Below are positions 8,650 to 17,520 of a DNA stretch of 64,000 nucleotides, one piece after another. Source of the stretch: Massilia sp. Its GTDB lineage: Bacteria > Pseudomonadota > Gammaproteobacteria > Burkholderiales > Burkholderiaceae_D. The stretch is from contig JANYGW010000173.1 in the NCBI GenBank assembly GCA_025359245.1, positions 57,982-121,981 of the forward strand, in the 5' to 3' direction. Position 1 is the first letter of the stretch. Each line of letters opens with the position of its first letter. The position numbers and the translations under genes are program-made. The notes beneath the pieces were generated by a model. That model worked only from the letters and a program-made list of their open reading frames with translations. It was not told the origin of the DNA and ran no database searches.

Positions 8650-10034
8650 AGCCGCAGCAGCGCCGGCTGGAAGGCAGCCGGCATCGCCGACTGCAGCTGC
8701 GAGATCGCGCTGAAAATGCCGGCCTGCTGCAGCCACGCCTCGAACTGCGGCGCCGGTCGCAGGCCCAGTACCTGGCGCACGTACAGCGCGTCGTGGAACG
8801 AGGTGCTCTGGTAGTTCAGCATGATGTCGTCCGAGCCCGGCACCCCCATGACGAAGTTGCAGCCGGCCGCGCCGAGCATCGTCAGCAGCACGTCCATGTC
8901 GTCCTGGTCGGCTTCGGCGTGGTTGGTGTAGCACACGTCGCAACCCATCGGCAGGCCGAGCAATTTGGCGCAGAAATGGTCTTCGAGTCCGGCCCGGATG
9001 ATCTGCTTGCCGTCGTACAGGTACTCCGGTCCAATAAAGCCGACCACGGAATTGACCAGCAGCGGCTTGAACGCGCGCGCCACCGCATAGGCGCGCGCTT
9101 CGCAGGTCTGCTGGTCGACGCCATGATGGGCACTGGCCGACAGCGCGCTGCCCTGGCCGGTCTCGAAATACATGACGTCCTGGCCCACCGTGCCGCGCCC
9201 CAGCGACAGCGCCGCGCTGCGCGCTTCGGCCAGCAGGCGCAGGTCGATGCCGAAGGCCTTGTTGGCGGCCTCGGTGCCGGCCACCGACTGGAACACCAGG
9301 TCCACCGGCGCACCGCGGTTGATCGCCTCGATGGTGTTGGTCACGTGGGTCAGCACGCACGACTGGGTGGGGATGGCATACTGGTCGATGATCGCGTCGA
9401 GCATGTGCACCAGCCGGGTCACCTGCGCCACGTTGTCGGTGGCCGGGTTGATGCCGATGACGGCGTCGCCGCTGCCGTACAGCAGGCCGTCGAGGATGCT
9501 GGCGGCGATGCCGCTCGCGTCGTCGGTTGGGTGGTTCGGCTGCAAGCGCGTGGACATCCGGTTTTCCAGCCCCAGGGTGTTGCGAAAACTGGTCACCACG
9601 CGGCATTTGCGGGCCACCAGCACCAGGTCCTGGATGCGCATGATCTTCGACACGGCGGCCGCCATTTCGGGCGTGATGCCGGGCGCGGCGCGCGCCAGGG
9701 CGGCGCTGTCGGCCGCCTCGCCCAGCAGCCAGTTGCGAAAGTCGCCGACGGTCAGGTGCGCGATCGGCGCAAAGGCCGCCGCATCGTGGCCGTCGACGAT
9801 CAGGCGCGTGACCTCATCGCTTTCGTAGGGCACCACGGGATGCTCGAGAAAGGCGCGCAAGGGCAGCTCGGCCAGCGCCATTTGCGCCGCGACGCGTTGT
9901 TCTGCACTGCGCGCTGCCAGGCCGGCCAGCTGGTCGCCGGAGCGCGCCGGCGAGGCCTTGGCCAGCAGGTCTTTCAGGTCGGCGAAGCAGTAGGTCGTCG
10001 GTCCGACCGTATGGCGATACTGATGTGTCGTCAT
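8646..10034 (-). CDS. eutB: Ethanolamine ammonia-lyase, large subunit
   Basis: Protein of 462 residues, the normal EutB length. Recognisable blocks are [67 protein letters not shown] and [18 protein letters not shown]. They form the TIM barrel that holds coenzyme B12 and substrate. A good CAGGAG site lies 6 bases before the start. No permease, EutA reactivase, shell protein or aldehyde dehydrogenase gene lies beside it, so ethanolamine here is probably a nitrogen source handled without a microcompartment. A SUKH-domain gene follows upstream on the same strand. Confidence 0.95.
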   Translation of the reverse strand: MTTHQYRHTVGPTTYCFADLKDLLAKASPARSGDQLAGLAARSAEQRVAAQMALAELPLRAFLEHPVVPYESDEVTRLIVDGHDAAAFAPIAHLTVGDFRNWLLGEAADSAALARAAPGITPEMAAAVSKIMRIQDLVLVARKCRVVTSFRNTLGLENRMSTRLQPNHPTDDASGIAASILDGLLYGSGDAVIGINPATDNVAQVTRLVHMLDAIIDQYAIPTQSCVLTHVTNTIEAINRGAPVDLVFQSVAGTEAANKAFGIDLRLLAEARSAALSLGRGTVGQDVMYFETGQGSALSASAHHGVDQQTCEARAYAVARAFKPLLVNSVVGFIGPEYLYDGKQIIRAGLEDHFCAKLLGLPMGCDVCYTNHAEADQDDMDVLLTMLGAAGCNFVMGVPGSDDIMLNYQSTSFHDALYVRQVLGLRPAPQFEAWLQQAGIFSAISQLQSAMPAAFQPALLRL

Positions 10035-10049
10035 GCCAGGCTCCTGTCG

Positions 10050-10505
10050 CTAGAGGATGCTGTCGGGATGGTCCAGGTAGCGGTCGATGAACTCACTGAA
10101 CGACGCGGTCAACTTCATCGCCGGCGCGTCGCATCCCGTGACCTTGTAGACCGCCCCGGACCAGCATACATCGGACGTCAGCTCGATCGCGTAGAACCAC
10201 GAGCTGTAAAAATAATCGATGAACACATAGCAATTCGGATAGAAATAACGATCGCGGTGGTGATCGTCCAATACCTCATGCACGGGTTTGAGCTCGGCCA
10301 GTGCAAGAAAAATATGCAAATTGTTGCACAAGTCGCCGCTGCTGCCATCCACGGTGCGCAAGAAGCCCGCGAAATCAGCCGGCAGGATGACATCGCATTT
10401 GCGTTGAAAAGCTTCCAGCTCGCCGACGCTGGCGCCGGCGCGTATGGGCACGCCGGACTGGCGCCAAAAAGCGATGATGTCGTTCCAGCGTTCGGTCGCT
10501 GCCAT
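10050..10505 (-). CDS. SMI1/KNR4 (SUKH) domain protein
   Basis: Protein of 151 residues that fits the SUKH fold: an N-terminal helix ERWNDIIAFWRQSG, then the characteristic ELEAFQRKCDVILPADFAGFLRTVDGSSG, an aromatic middle (YFYPNCYVFIDYFYSSWFYAI) and a final helix FSEFIDRYLDHPDS. SUKH proteins are often immunity proteins against contact-dependent or secreted toxins, but single chromosomal copies also occur. No toxin gene is adjacent. The start at 10505 has GAGGGAT upstream; the longer frame to 10697 is rejected because it would be Arg-rich and overlap the neighbour. It ends 15 bases before eutB on the same strand, but a shared role is unlikely. Confidence 0.7.
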   Translation of the reverse strand: MAATERWNDIIAFWRQSGVPIRAGASVGELEAFQRKCDVILPADFAGFLRTVDGSSGDLCNNLHIFLALAELKPVHEVLDDHHRDRYFYPNCYVFIDYFYSSWFYAIELTSDVCWSGAVYKVTGCDAPAMKLTASFSEFIDRYLDHPDSIL

Positions 10506-10530
10506 TGGTATCCCTCGTTGAATCAGCATA

Positions 10531-11742
10531 TCATGGCGCCAGCAGGTCCTGCCTCGGCAAGTCCCATGCCGGAACATGATCCGGACAGGGCAAGTTGGCA
10601 AACGGTGCGAAGCGGAAGGTCGAGAAATTCTTGCCATCGCCAGCCACGAAGCGCGCATCGGTGGCGCTGTCCGGTCCCAGCGCGGGGGCGCGCGCAAAGC
10701 GCAGCCACGCGTGAAAATGGCAGTCGGCAGCCAGCGTGCGCAGCGTGCTCAGGCTGGCCTGGCTTTCCCAGGCGATGGCGAATCCGGCCGATTGTCCGGC
10801 CACCGGGTCGGACAGCGCGGCCGGGCAGGCACCACGCGGCATCAGGCCGGGCGCCACGCTGAGCATCCCGCGCCGCAGCCGGTAGATGGCGGCGCCGTCG
10901 TCGCGTTCGACCGAGACGAATTTCCAGCACAGCGGGTTGGCCGGGAAGCCCGTCAGCGCGACATCGAGTACGCGGCTGGCCGGGGCCAGCTGGCCAAGTT
11001 CGGCGCGCACGATGCGCTTGGCGTGGCTGGACGCCAGGCCCTGGACGGCGACGAAGCCGCTCGCCAGCAGCAGGCCCGCCACCAATGCCGCGCCGGCCGC
11101 GCGCCGCTGCAGCCAGGCCAGGGCGGCGCCGCCCAGCACCAGGCCGAGCACCGACGCCCAATGCAGGAAGCCGAACGTGGCCGCCCACGCCAGCACCGCG
11201 CCCAGCAGCGCGAGCAGGAGCAGCGTGAGCCAGCGCGCGCGCAGCATCAGCGCCAGCGGCACGCCGAACGCGACCCAGATCACCGGTTCGACGATGAACA
11301 GCATGTCGCCAAATACCCAGCGTCCCGAAAACGGATAGAACGGATGAACCCCGTAGGAATTCAGATAGTCCATCGCGATGTGCAAGACCAGTCCGATGAT
11401 GGCGACGCTCAGCAGTCCGGCGCGCGCGGCAGCGCTGCCTTGCAGCTGGCGGCGCGCCGCGGGCCACAGCAGCCACACCAGCGCCGCCAGCAGCAGCGCC
11501 TGCACCAGCGCGAACAGCAGCGTGTGGCTGTAGCCGCGATGGTGCAGCAGGTAGCCCAAGGGCGATGGCATCAAGCGCCCCAGCACCAGGTCGAGATCGG
11601 GGAAATTGCTTGCGGCCCAGCATGACACGAGCAGCATGCGGCGCCGCAGCGCGTGCGCGGCGCAGTCGGGCTCGGGCGGCAGGCTGCGCTGAACCAGTTC
11701 GCCGACGGCCAGTCCAACCAATGAGTGACTGAGATTATCCAT
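10531..11742 (-). CDS. Membrane-bound metal-dependent hydrolase, YdjM/DUF457 type
   Basis: Membrane protein of 403 residues. The N-terminus MDNLSHSLVGLAVGELVQ, then NFPDLDLVL and HHRGYSHTLLFAL, is the conserved His/Asp pattern of this family (LexA-regulated YdjM-like inner membrane hydrolases). About seven membrane segments are visible across residues 80-250, followed by a soluble C-terminal domain of about 150 residues. Substrate and physiological role are unknown. The ribosome site before the chosen ATG is weak; an upstream in-frame start at 11838 would run into the promoter of the divergent porin and is less likely. Confidence 0.8.
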   Translation of the reverse strand: MDNLSHSLVGLAVGELVQRSLPPEPDCAAHALRRRMLLVSCWAASNFPDLDLVLGRLMPSPLGYLLHHRGYSHTLLFALVQALLLAALVWLLWPAARRQLQGSAAARAGLLSVAIIGLVLHIAMDYLNSYGVHPFYPFSGRWVFGDMLFIVEPVIWVAFGVPLALMLRARWLTLLLLALLGAVLAWAATFGFLHWASVLGLVLGGAALAWLQRRAAGAALVAGLLLASGFVAVQGLASSHAKRIVRAELGQLAPASRVLDVALTGFPANPLCWKFVSVERDDGAAIYRLRRGMLSVAPGLMPRGACPAALSDPVAGQSAGFAIAWESQASLSTLRTLAADCHFHAWLRFARAPALGPDSATDARFVAGDGKNFSTFRFAPFANLPCPDHVPAWDLPRQDLLAP

Positions 11743-11838
11743 GCACGCTACATTGCCCGAATATCCATATGCGAACAAGTTCGTTGTCGATCTGCTGGCG
11801 CGGACTGCATCATCGGCACCTTCCAACAAGGATGACAA

Positions 11839-12942
11839 ATGAAAAAATCATTGGCTGCAATGGCCGTATTGGGCACTTTTTCTACCCTGGCGCACAGCCA
11901 GTCGGCGGTCAACATCTATGGCGTGGTCGATGCCGGCATCGTGCGCGAGAGCGGCGGCGCGGCCGGCAGCGTCACCAACGTCAGCAGCGGCATCGGTTCG
12001 GCGTCGCGCCTGGGCTTTCGCGGCAGCGAGGACCTGGGGCAGGGCTGGAGCGCGAACTTCGTGCTGGAAGCGGGCGCCCGCATCGACACCGGCCAGGCCG
12101 ACGTCACCGGCAGCATCTTCAACCGCCAGGCCTATGTCGGCATCAGGAGCAATGCGCTGGGCGCGCTGACGGCGGGGCGCCAGTACACGCCATACTATCT
12201 TGCGCTGAGCACGGTGGCCGACCCGTTCGGCGCCGGTTATGCCGGTTCGGCCAAGAACCTGTTCCCCGCGGGCGGGGCGAACACGCGCACCAGCAACACG
12301 CTCAACTATGTGTCGCCCACGGTGGCCGGCGTCGTGGCCGAGCTGGCCTATGCGTTCGGCGAGCAGGCCGGCAGCAAGACGGCCGGGCGCCAGATCGGCG
12401 CGGCGCTCGGCTACAGCGCAGGCAAGTTCAATGCGCGCCTGGCGCTCAATCAGCGCAACAACGACCTGACGGCGGCAGCCGGCGCCGCGCAAACGCCCCC
12501 GGTGGCCGCTGCCGATCGTGATATCGGACGCAATACGCTGCTGGCGGCCAACTACGATTTCGGCGTGGCCAGGGCGTATGCGGCCTTCGGCGTCAACAAG
12601 GGTACGAATAGCTCGCCGTTGCCCAACACCGGCAATCCCTTTGGCGGCGTGCGCCCGACCGCATCCACCGACAGCCGCGACGTGCTGCTCGGCGCCGCCA
12701 TTCCATGGGGCACGAACACGATCATGGCGTCGTACATTGCCAAGGATGACCGCACCGGCTTCGACCAGGACGCCCGTCAGTGGGCGCTGGGCCTGTCGCA
12801 CGCCTTGTCCAAGCGCACGTCCGTGTACACCGCGTACGCGAAAATCAGCAACCGGCGCGGGGCGGGCTATACGGCGGGCAACAATACCGACATCGGCAGC
12901 GGCGACAAGGCATGGAACGCAGGCATACGCCTCACTTTTTGA
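11839..12942 (+). CDS. Trimeric outer-membrane porin, Burkholderiales type
   Basis: Outer-membrane diffusion channel of 367 residues. A signal peptide (residues 1-20, MKKSLAAMAVLGTFSTLAHS, cleaved before QSAV) is followed by the classic start of the mature betaproteobacterial porin, VNIYGVVDAGIV. SRLGFRGSEDLGQGWSANFVLE, AYVGI and GALTAGRQYTPYY follow, and the C-terminus ends in Phe (GIRLTF), as required for BAM recognition. AAGGATGA lies just before the start. It is divergent from the membrane hydrolase and monocistronic. Substrate selectivity cannot be read from the sequence. Confidence 0.95.
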   Translation: MKKSLAAMAVLGTFSTLAHSQSAVNIYGVVDAGIVRESGGAAGSVTNVSSGIGSASRLGFRGSEDLGQGWSANFVLEAGARIDTGQADVTGSIFNRQAYVGIRSNALGALTAGRQYTPYYLALSTVADPFGAGYAGSAKNLFPAGGANTRTSNTLNYVSPTVAGVVAELAYAFGEQAGSKTAGRQIGAALGYSAGKFNARLALNQRNNDLTAAAGAAQTPPVAAADRDIGRNTLLAANYDFGVARAYAAFGVNKGTNSSPLPNTGNPFGGVRPTASTDSRDVLLGAAIPWGTNTIMASYIAKDDRTGFDQDARQWALGLSHALSKRTSVYTAYAKISNRRGAGYTAGNNTDIGSGDKAWNAGIRLTF

Positions 12943-13045
12943 GGAGGCCGATGGCATCAAATAATTTCATCCAAGGCTAGTGCAGTTGGTGTTGACCCGG
13001 TGCATAATCGCTCTAACCAGCGATGTGACACACCGGAGAGCGAGC

Positions 13046-14626
13046 TTGCCAAATCATCCAGAAGTCATCCGTGCGCGCTTGACGCTCGCCGCCGCCTGTG
13101 CCGCCTTGCTACTGGGCGCCTGCGGCGGCGGTGGCGGCAGCCCATCGAGCGCGCCCGCGCCGATTCCCGCGCCCAGCCCGTTGCCGGGTGCGTTTGCCGA
13201 TACGCTGGCCTACTCTGGCGGGCCGGGCGCGGCGCTGAGCGCCGGCGCGGAGGGGGCCGCGGTGGTTCCCCTGCACATGTCGCTGGGCGGCAAGACGCTC
13301 AATTACACGGCCACCACCGGCCACCTGACCGCCACCGATACCCGTACCGGCCTGGCCAGCGCCTCGTTTTTCTATGTCGCCTATACGGCCGGCACGCTGA
13401 GCGCGGACAAGCGTCCGGTGACCTTTTTCTACAACGGCGGGCCGGGCTCGGCGTCGATGTGGCTGCACATGGGCTCGTATGGGCCCAAGCGCATCGTGAC
13501 CAATATTCCCGGCACCGCCATGCCAAGTCCGCCGCAACTGGTGGAAAACCAGGAAACCCTGCTCGACCATTCGGACCTGGTCTTCGTTGACGCCATCGGG
13601 ACCGGATTTTCGCAAGCCATTGCGCCCAAGACCAACCAGGACCTGTGGGGCGTGGACAGCGACGCGGGCGCCTTCCGCGATTTCGTGCAGCGCTACGTCG
13701 CGCTCAACAACCGCCAGGCCTCGCCCAAGTTCCTGTACGGCGAATCGTATGGTGCACCGCGCACCGGCGTGCTGGCCAACCTGCTCGAAGTGGCGGGCGT
13801 GCACCTGACCGGCGTGGTGCTGCAGTCGGCCATCATGAACTACAACGCCAACTGCGGCGTCATGAATCCGGGCACGCTCAGCTGCGAAGGCTTCGTGCCC
13901 AGCTATGCGGCCATCAGCGCCTACCATCAGCGCAGCAATCCGCTGCCGGTCGACTTCAGCGCCTACCTGCAGCAGGCGCTCGATTTCACGAGCAACCAGT
14001 ACGGGCCGGCCGTCAACGCCTTCCTGTTCAGTCAGACGCCGCCGCCGTCCAATGTGGTGACGCAGCTGGTGGCGTTCACTGGCCTGCCGGCCAACCTGTG
14101 GAGCACCAACCTGGCGATGGGGCCGGACCTGTACCGCGCGAATCTGCTCAGCGGCAAGATGATCGGACGCTACGATGCGCGCGTGAACGCCCCCTCGGGC
14201 AGCGCGCTGACGGTCGACGGCGACCCGTCGCTGACGGTCATCAACGCCACCTTCGTCGACACTGTCCGCAGCTATATCGCCGGCGAACTGCGCTACACGG
14301 CGCGCTCGACTTATGCGCCGACGATCGACATCATCAACCGCTGGAATTTCAGCCACGACGGCAAGGCGGTGCCCGACACCATTCCTGACCTGGCGGCGGC
14401 GATCACCATCAATCCGGCCCTGAAAGTGGTGTCCATGAGCGGCTATTACGACCTGGCCACGCCGTTCCACCAGACCGAACTGGACTTGCTGCGGCTGGGC
14501 CTGAACCCGAACGTCCAGCTGCGGAACTACGGCAGCGGCCATATGTCCTACCTGGACAACACCGCCAGGATCGCGCAACGGGCCGACATGATCACCTTGT
14601 ACAACAGCGAATCGGTGGCACAATGA
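13046..14626 (+). CDS. S10 serine carboxypeptidase-like lipoprotein
   Basis: Exported protein of 526 residues. A lipoprotein signal with lipobox LLGAC and a Gly-rich linker (CGGGGG) point to lipid anchoring in the envelope. The serine carboxypeptidase fold is visible: FFYNGGPGSASMWLHMGSYGP (oxyanion region), then GESYGA (nucleophile S234), with Asp in GYYDLATP and His in GSGHMSY completing the triad. S10 enzymes remove C-terminal residues at acidic pH or act as acyltransferases. The start is taken as TTG 13046, with GGAGAG upstream; an ATG-type start at 12980 would put 22 non-signal residues in front. The next gene overlaps it by 4 bases. Confidence 0.85.
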   Translation: MPNHPEVIRARLTLAAACAALLLGACGGGGGSPSSAPAPIPAPSPLPGAFADTLAYSGGPGAALSAGAEGAAVVPLHMSLGGKTLNYTATTGHLTATDTRTGLASASFFYVAYTAGTLSADKRPVTFFYNGGPGSASMWLHMGSYGPKRIVTNIPGTAMPSPPQLVENQETLLDHSDLVFVDAIGTGFSQAIAPKTNQDLWGVDSDAGAFRDFVQRYVALNNRQASPKFLYGESYGAPRTGVLANLLEVAGVHLTGVVLQSAIMNYNANCGVMNPGTLSCEGFVPSYAAISAYHQRSNPLPVDFSAYLQQALDFTSNQYGPAVNAFLFSQTPPPSNVVTQLVAFTGLPANLWSTNLAMGPDLYRANLLSGKMIGRYDARVNAPSGSALTVDGDPSLTVINATFVDTVRSYIAGELRYTARSTYAPTIDIINRWNFSHDGKAVPDTIPDLAAAITINPALKVVSMSGYYDLATPFHQTELDLLRLGLNPNVQLRNYGSGHMSYLDNTARIAQRADMITLYNSESVAQ

Positions 14627-14976
14627 TCAACATGAAACGCACCCTGATGCGCTGCGCCTGGCTGGCCCTGCTGGCGGCGGACGCCAGCGCCCAATCGAGC
14701 ATGGCCAGCCCCGGACCGTCGCTGCCGCCTGCGCTGCGCACCCCGTCGGCGCTGCCGCCGGCGTCGGGCCAGGCATTGCGCAACGAGGCCATGCAAAAGC
14801 TCAAGCGCCGCTTCGAGGAAGCCGATCTGGACGCCAACGGCAGCCTCAGCCGCGAGGAAGCGCAGCGCGCCGGCCTCGGTTTCGTGGTCCGCAGTTTCGA
14901 CGAGATCGACAGCGCAAAACGCGGCAAGGTCAGTTTCGACGACGTCAAAAAATACATGCAGCAGCGGCGCAAGTAG
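14623..14976 (+). CDS. Exported EF-hand domain protein
   Basis: Small protein of 117 residues with a signal peptide (to about residue 23, cleavage near ASAQ) and a Pro-rich linker. One canonical EF-hand loop, DLDANGSLSREE, carries Asp, Asp, Asn and Glu in the calcium-ligand positions. A second, degenerate hand follows (IDSAKRGKVSFDD). The start ATGA overlaps the stop of the S10 lipoprotein gene, so both are translated together. A calcium-sensing partner of the peptidase is plausible but unproven. An alternative start is ATG 14632. Confidence 0.8.
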   Translation: MINMKRTLMRCAWLALLAADASAQSSMASPGPSLPPALRTPSALPPASGQALRNEAMQKLKRRFEEADLDANGSLSREEAQRAGLGFVVRSFDEIDSAKRGKVSFDDVKKYMQQRRK

Positions 14977-14990
14977 CGCGAGGAGACGCC

Positions 14991-15641
14991 ATGTTCTCTG
15001 CCGGACAGCATCGTGAACTGGTCACCATCGGCATCGATGCGGTCAGCGTCGAAGGCTTGCTGGCCTTGCCTCCGGATCCGGCCGGCATGGTGCTGTTTGC
15101 GCACGGCAGCGGCAGCAGCCGGCATAGCCCGCGCAATAATTTCGTCGCGTCCGAACTGCGCAAGGCAGGATTGGGCACCTTGCTGATGGATCTGCTCAGC
15201 GAGGACGAGGACCACGACACGGCCATGCATTTCGATATTCCCCTGCTGGGCAGGCGCCTCGCGGCCACGGCCGACTGGCTGGCCGAGTATCCGGCGACCA
15301 GGACCCTGCCGCTGGGATTGTTCGGCGCCAGTACCGGCGCGGCGGCGGCGCTGGCGCTGGCGGCGGCACGGCCCGATGGGGTCGCGGCGGTGGTCGCGCG
15401 CGGCGGCCGTCCGGACCTGGCCGGGCCGGCAGCGCTGGCGGCCGTGCGCGCGCCGACCTTGTTGCTGGTCGGTGCGCTCGATACCGAGGTCATCGCATTG
15501 AATCAGCAGGCGCAGGCGCACCTGAACTGTGTCAGGCACCTGGAAATCATCCCCGGCGCCAGCCATTTGTTTGAAGAGCCGGGCCGGCTCGAGATCGTCG
15601 CCCACCACGCGCTCGACTGGTTCGAACGCTACCTGGCTTAG
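14991..15641 (+). CDS. Alpha/beta hydrolase, dienelactone hydrolase-like
   Basis: Cytoplasmic protein of 216 residues with the alpha/beta hydrolase plan: GMVLFAHGSGSSRHSPRNN (oxyanion region), nucleophile Ser in GLFGASTGAAAAL, Asp in LLVGALDTEVI and His in GASHLFEEPG. The family includes dienelactone hydrolases and small phosphoribosyltransferase-associated hydrolases; the substrate is unknown. GAGGAGAC precedes the start, 14 bases after the EF-hand gene, so it may belong to the same transcript. Its stop overlaps the convergent YbaK-type gene by 4 bases. Confidence 0.8.
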   Translation: MFSAGQHRELVTIGIDAVSVEGLLALPPDPAGMVLFAHGSGSSRHSPRNNFVASELRKAGLGTLLMDLLSEDEDHDTAMHFDIPLLGRRLAATADWLAEYPATRTLPLGLFGASTGAAAALALAAARPDGVAAVVARGGRPDLAGPAALAAVRAPTLLLVGALDTEVIALNQQAQAHLNCVRHLEIIPGASHLFEEPGRLEIVAHHALDWFERYLA

Positions 15642-16141
15642 GCGACGGCGACTGCGCTGACGGCCGCGCTGGCCGCGCCCGTCATTGCCTGCAGTTGCGC
15701 CGGTGTCAGGTTGAACACGGCATGCGGATGGCCGGCGGCCGCCCACACGCTGGCAAAGCCGAACAGCTTTTCGTCGATCAGGATCAGCGTCGGCTGCACA
15801 TGGCCGATCGGGCACACCCCGCCGATCGCGTAACCGATCCGCTCCTTGACAAACCTGGCGTCGGCCTTGCCGATCGGGCCAGCCAGCGCGGCGACCTTGG
15901 CTTCGTCGATGCGGTCGGCGCCGCTGGCGATGACCATCACCGCCATGTCGTCGGCGAGGCGCCGGAACACGATCGACTTGGCGATTTCGGCCACGTCGCA
16001 GCCCAGGCTGGCGGCCGCTTCGGCCGAGGTCCGGCCGGCCGATGGCAGCATCACCACCTGTTTGTCATGGCCCAGTGCGCGCAACAGGCCAGCCACCCGT
16101 TCGGCGCTCTCGGGGAGCGTGTCGTGATCTTGCATGTGCAT
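15638..16141 (-). CDS. YbaK/EbsC-type aminoacyl-tRNA deacylase
   Basis: Single-domain protein of 167 residues of the YbaK/ProX editing family. It shows AEIAKSIVFRR, VMVIASGADRIDEAKVAAL, and IGYAIGGVCPIGH with the conserved Gly-Gly loop, ending in VFNLTPAQLQAMTGA. Such free-standing domains remove wrong amino acids (Cys or Ala from tRNA-Pro and others) in trans. The start may be the second ATG (16135). It converges on the alpha/beta hydrolase with a 4-base overlap of stop codons. Confidence 0.88.
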   Translation of the reverse strand: MHMQDHDTLPESAERVAGLLRALGHDKQVVMLPSAGRTSAEAAASLGCDVAEIAKSIVFRRLADDMAVMVIASGADRIDEAKVAALAGPIGKADARFVKERIGYAIGGVCPIGHVQPTLILIDEKLFGFASVWAAAGHPHAVFNLTPAQLQAMTGAASAAVSAVAVA

Positions 16142-16182
16142 CCTGTGGTGTTGTGGTGCACCATTATGCTACAGGTCCAGCG

Positions 16183-16572
16183 CTACAAGCAGGCGCCGCG
16201 GGCGGTCAGGACGGCGGTGGCGAGCAGTGCCAGCCATCCAAGGTGTTTGCCTTTGGTGCCGATGCCGACGGTGGCGGAACTGGCCAGCATGGCTGCGATG
16301 AACGATCGGGTGATCATCGATCCGGCCAGGCCGGCCTGCGCCGGCAGCGCCAGCCAGGCCAGTATGGCTGCGAAACACCACGCCATCAGCGTCACCATGT
16401 GCCAGGTCGCCCACACGATGCGCACCTGGTATTCGCGCAGCGATTGGCCGCCGTTGGTGGGAATGAAGCCGGCGGCGCGCATGCGCCGAAAGATCATCCG
16501 TTCGCCGAACACGGTGTGCGTCAGCCCGGTGAGGAAGACGAGGACGGCGGCCGCGACAAAATACCAGTTCAT
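16183..16572 (-). CDS. Small integral membrane protein of unknown function
   Basis: Protein of 129 residues with about four predicted membrane helices, at residues 3-20, 55-75, 83-100 and 108-126. The first loop carries the conserved-looking segment THTVFGERMIFRRM. No catalytic motif is seen and the family is not recognised beyond similarity to small four-helix hypothetical proteins. AAAAGGACATCCC before the start gives a fair ribosome site. The gene stands alone between the deacylase gene and the divergent crotonase gene. Confidence 0.7.
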   Translation of the reverse strand: MNWYFVAAAVLVFLTGLTHTVFGERMIFRRMRAAGFIPTNGGQSLREYQVRIVWATWHMVTLMAWCFAAILAWLALPAQAGLAGSMITRSFIAAMLASSATVGIGTKGKHLGWLALLATAVLTARGACL

Positions 16573-16703
16573 GGGATGTCCTTTTTAGATGGTGCATTCT
16601 AACGGAAGGGGCGCGTCAAAGCGCCCGGCCATCAACGCCGGTGATAGAATTTGCGCACCCGTCATGGCGGCAGCGTGCCGCCCGCGAATCGAGAAAGCCC
16701 CCT

Positions 16704-17516
16704 ATGCAATTCGAGACCCTCTCCGTCACGCTGGATCACCATATCGCCGTCGTGCGCCTGAACCGCCCGGACAAGGCGAATGCGATGAACCTGGCGATGT
16801 GGCACGACATCCGCAGCGCCTTCCGCTGGATCGACGATACGCCCGAGGCGCGCGTCGCCATCCTTGAAGGCGAAGGCAAGGCTTTCACTTCGGGGATCGA
16901 CCTGAAGATGATGATGGGACTGGGCGCCCAGATCCAGGACGATTGCGACGGCCGCATGCGCGAATCGCTGCGCCGCGTGATCCTCGATTTGCAGGACACG
17001 CTGAGCAGCCTGGAACGCTGCCGCAAGCCGGTGCTGGCGGCCATCCACGGCGCCTGCATCGGCGGCGGCATCGACCTGATCACTTGCGCCGACATGCGCT
17101 ATTGTTCCAGCGACGCCTATTTCTCGATCAAGGAAATCGACATCGGCATGGTGGCCGACGTAGGCACGCTGCAGCGCCTGCCGAAGCTGATCGGCGACGG
17201 CATGGCGCGCGAACTGGCCTACACCGGGCGCAAGGTCGAGGCGGTCGAAGCGCGCGACATCGGCCTGGTGAACCGCGTGTTCGAGTCGCGCGAAGCGCTG
17301 CGCGAAGGCGTGCTGGAGATCGCCGCCGCGATCGCGGCCAAGTCGCCGCTGTCGATCCGCGGCACCAAGGAAATGATGAACTACGCGCGCGATCACACGG
17401 TCGCCGATGGCCTGAACTACGTGGCGACCTGGAACGCGGCAATGCTGATGTCGGACGACCTGCAAAAGGCGATGATGGCCAGCATGAGCAAGCAAACCCC
17501 CGAATTCAAGGATTGA
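16704..17516 (+). CDS. Crotonase-family enzyme, delta3,5-delta2,4-dienoyl-CoA isomerase-like
   Basis: Protein of 270 residues of the enoyl-CoA hydratase/isomerase superfamily. It has the CoA oxyanion pieces FTSGIDLKMM and IHGACIGGGIDLITCAD. The stretch ADMRYCSSDAYFSIKEID, continued as IGMVADVGTLQRLPK, closely follows mitochondrial ECH1, whose catalytic acids (Asp, Glu, Asp) are all in place here. ECH1-type enzymes shift double bonds during beta-oxidation of odd-position unsaturated fatty acids. The start at 16704 gives normal length. A small exported protein gene follows after 4 bases, perhaps by chance. Confidence 0.88.
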   Translation: MQFETLSVTLDHHIAVVRLNRPDKANAMNLAMWHDIRSAFRWIDDTPEARVAILEGEGKAFTSGIDLKMMMGLGAQIQDDCDGRMRESLRRVILDLQDTLSSLERCRKPVLAAIHGACIGGGIDLITCADMRYCSSDAYFSIKEIDIGMVADVGTLQRLPKLIGDGMARELAYTGRKVEAVEARDIGLVNRVFESREALREGVLEIAAAIAAKSPLSIRGTKEMMNYARDHTVADGLNYVATWNAAMLMSDDLQKAMMASMSKQTPEFKD

Positions 17517-17520
17517 ATTG

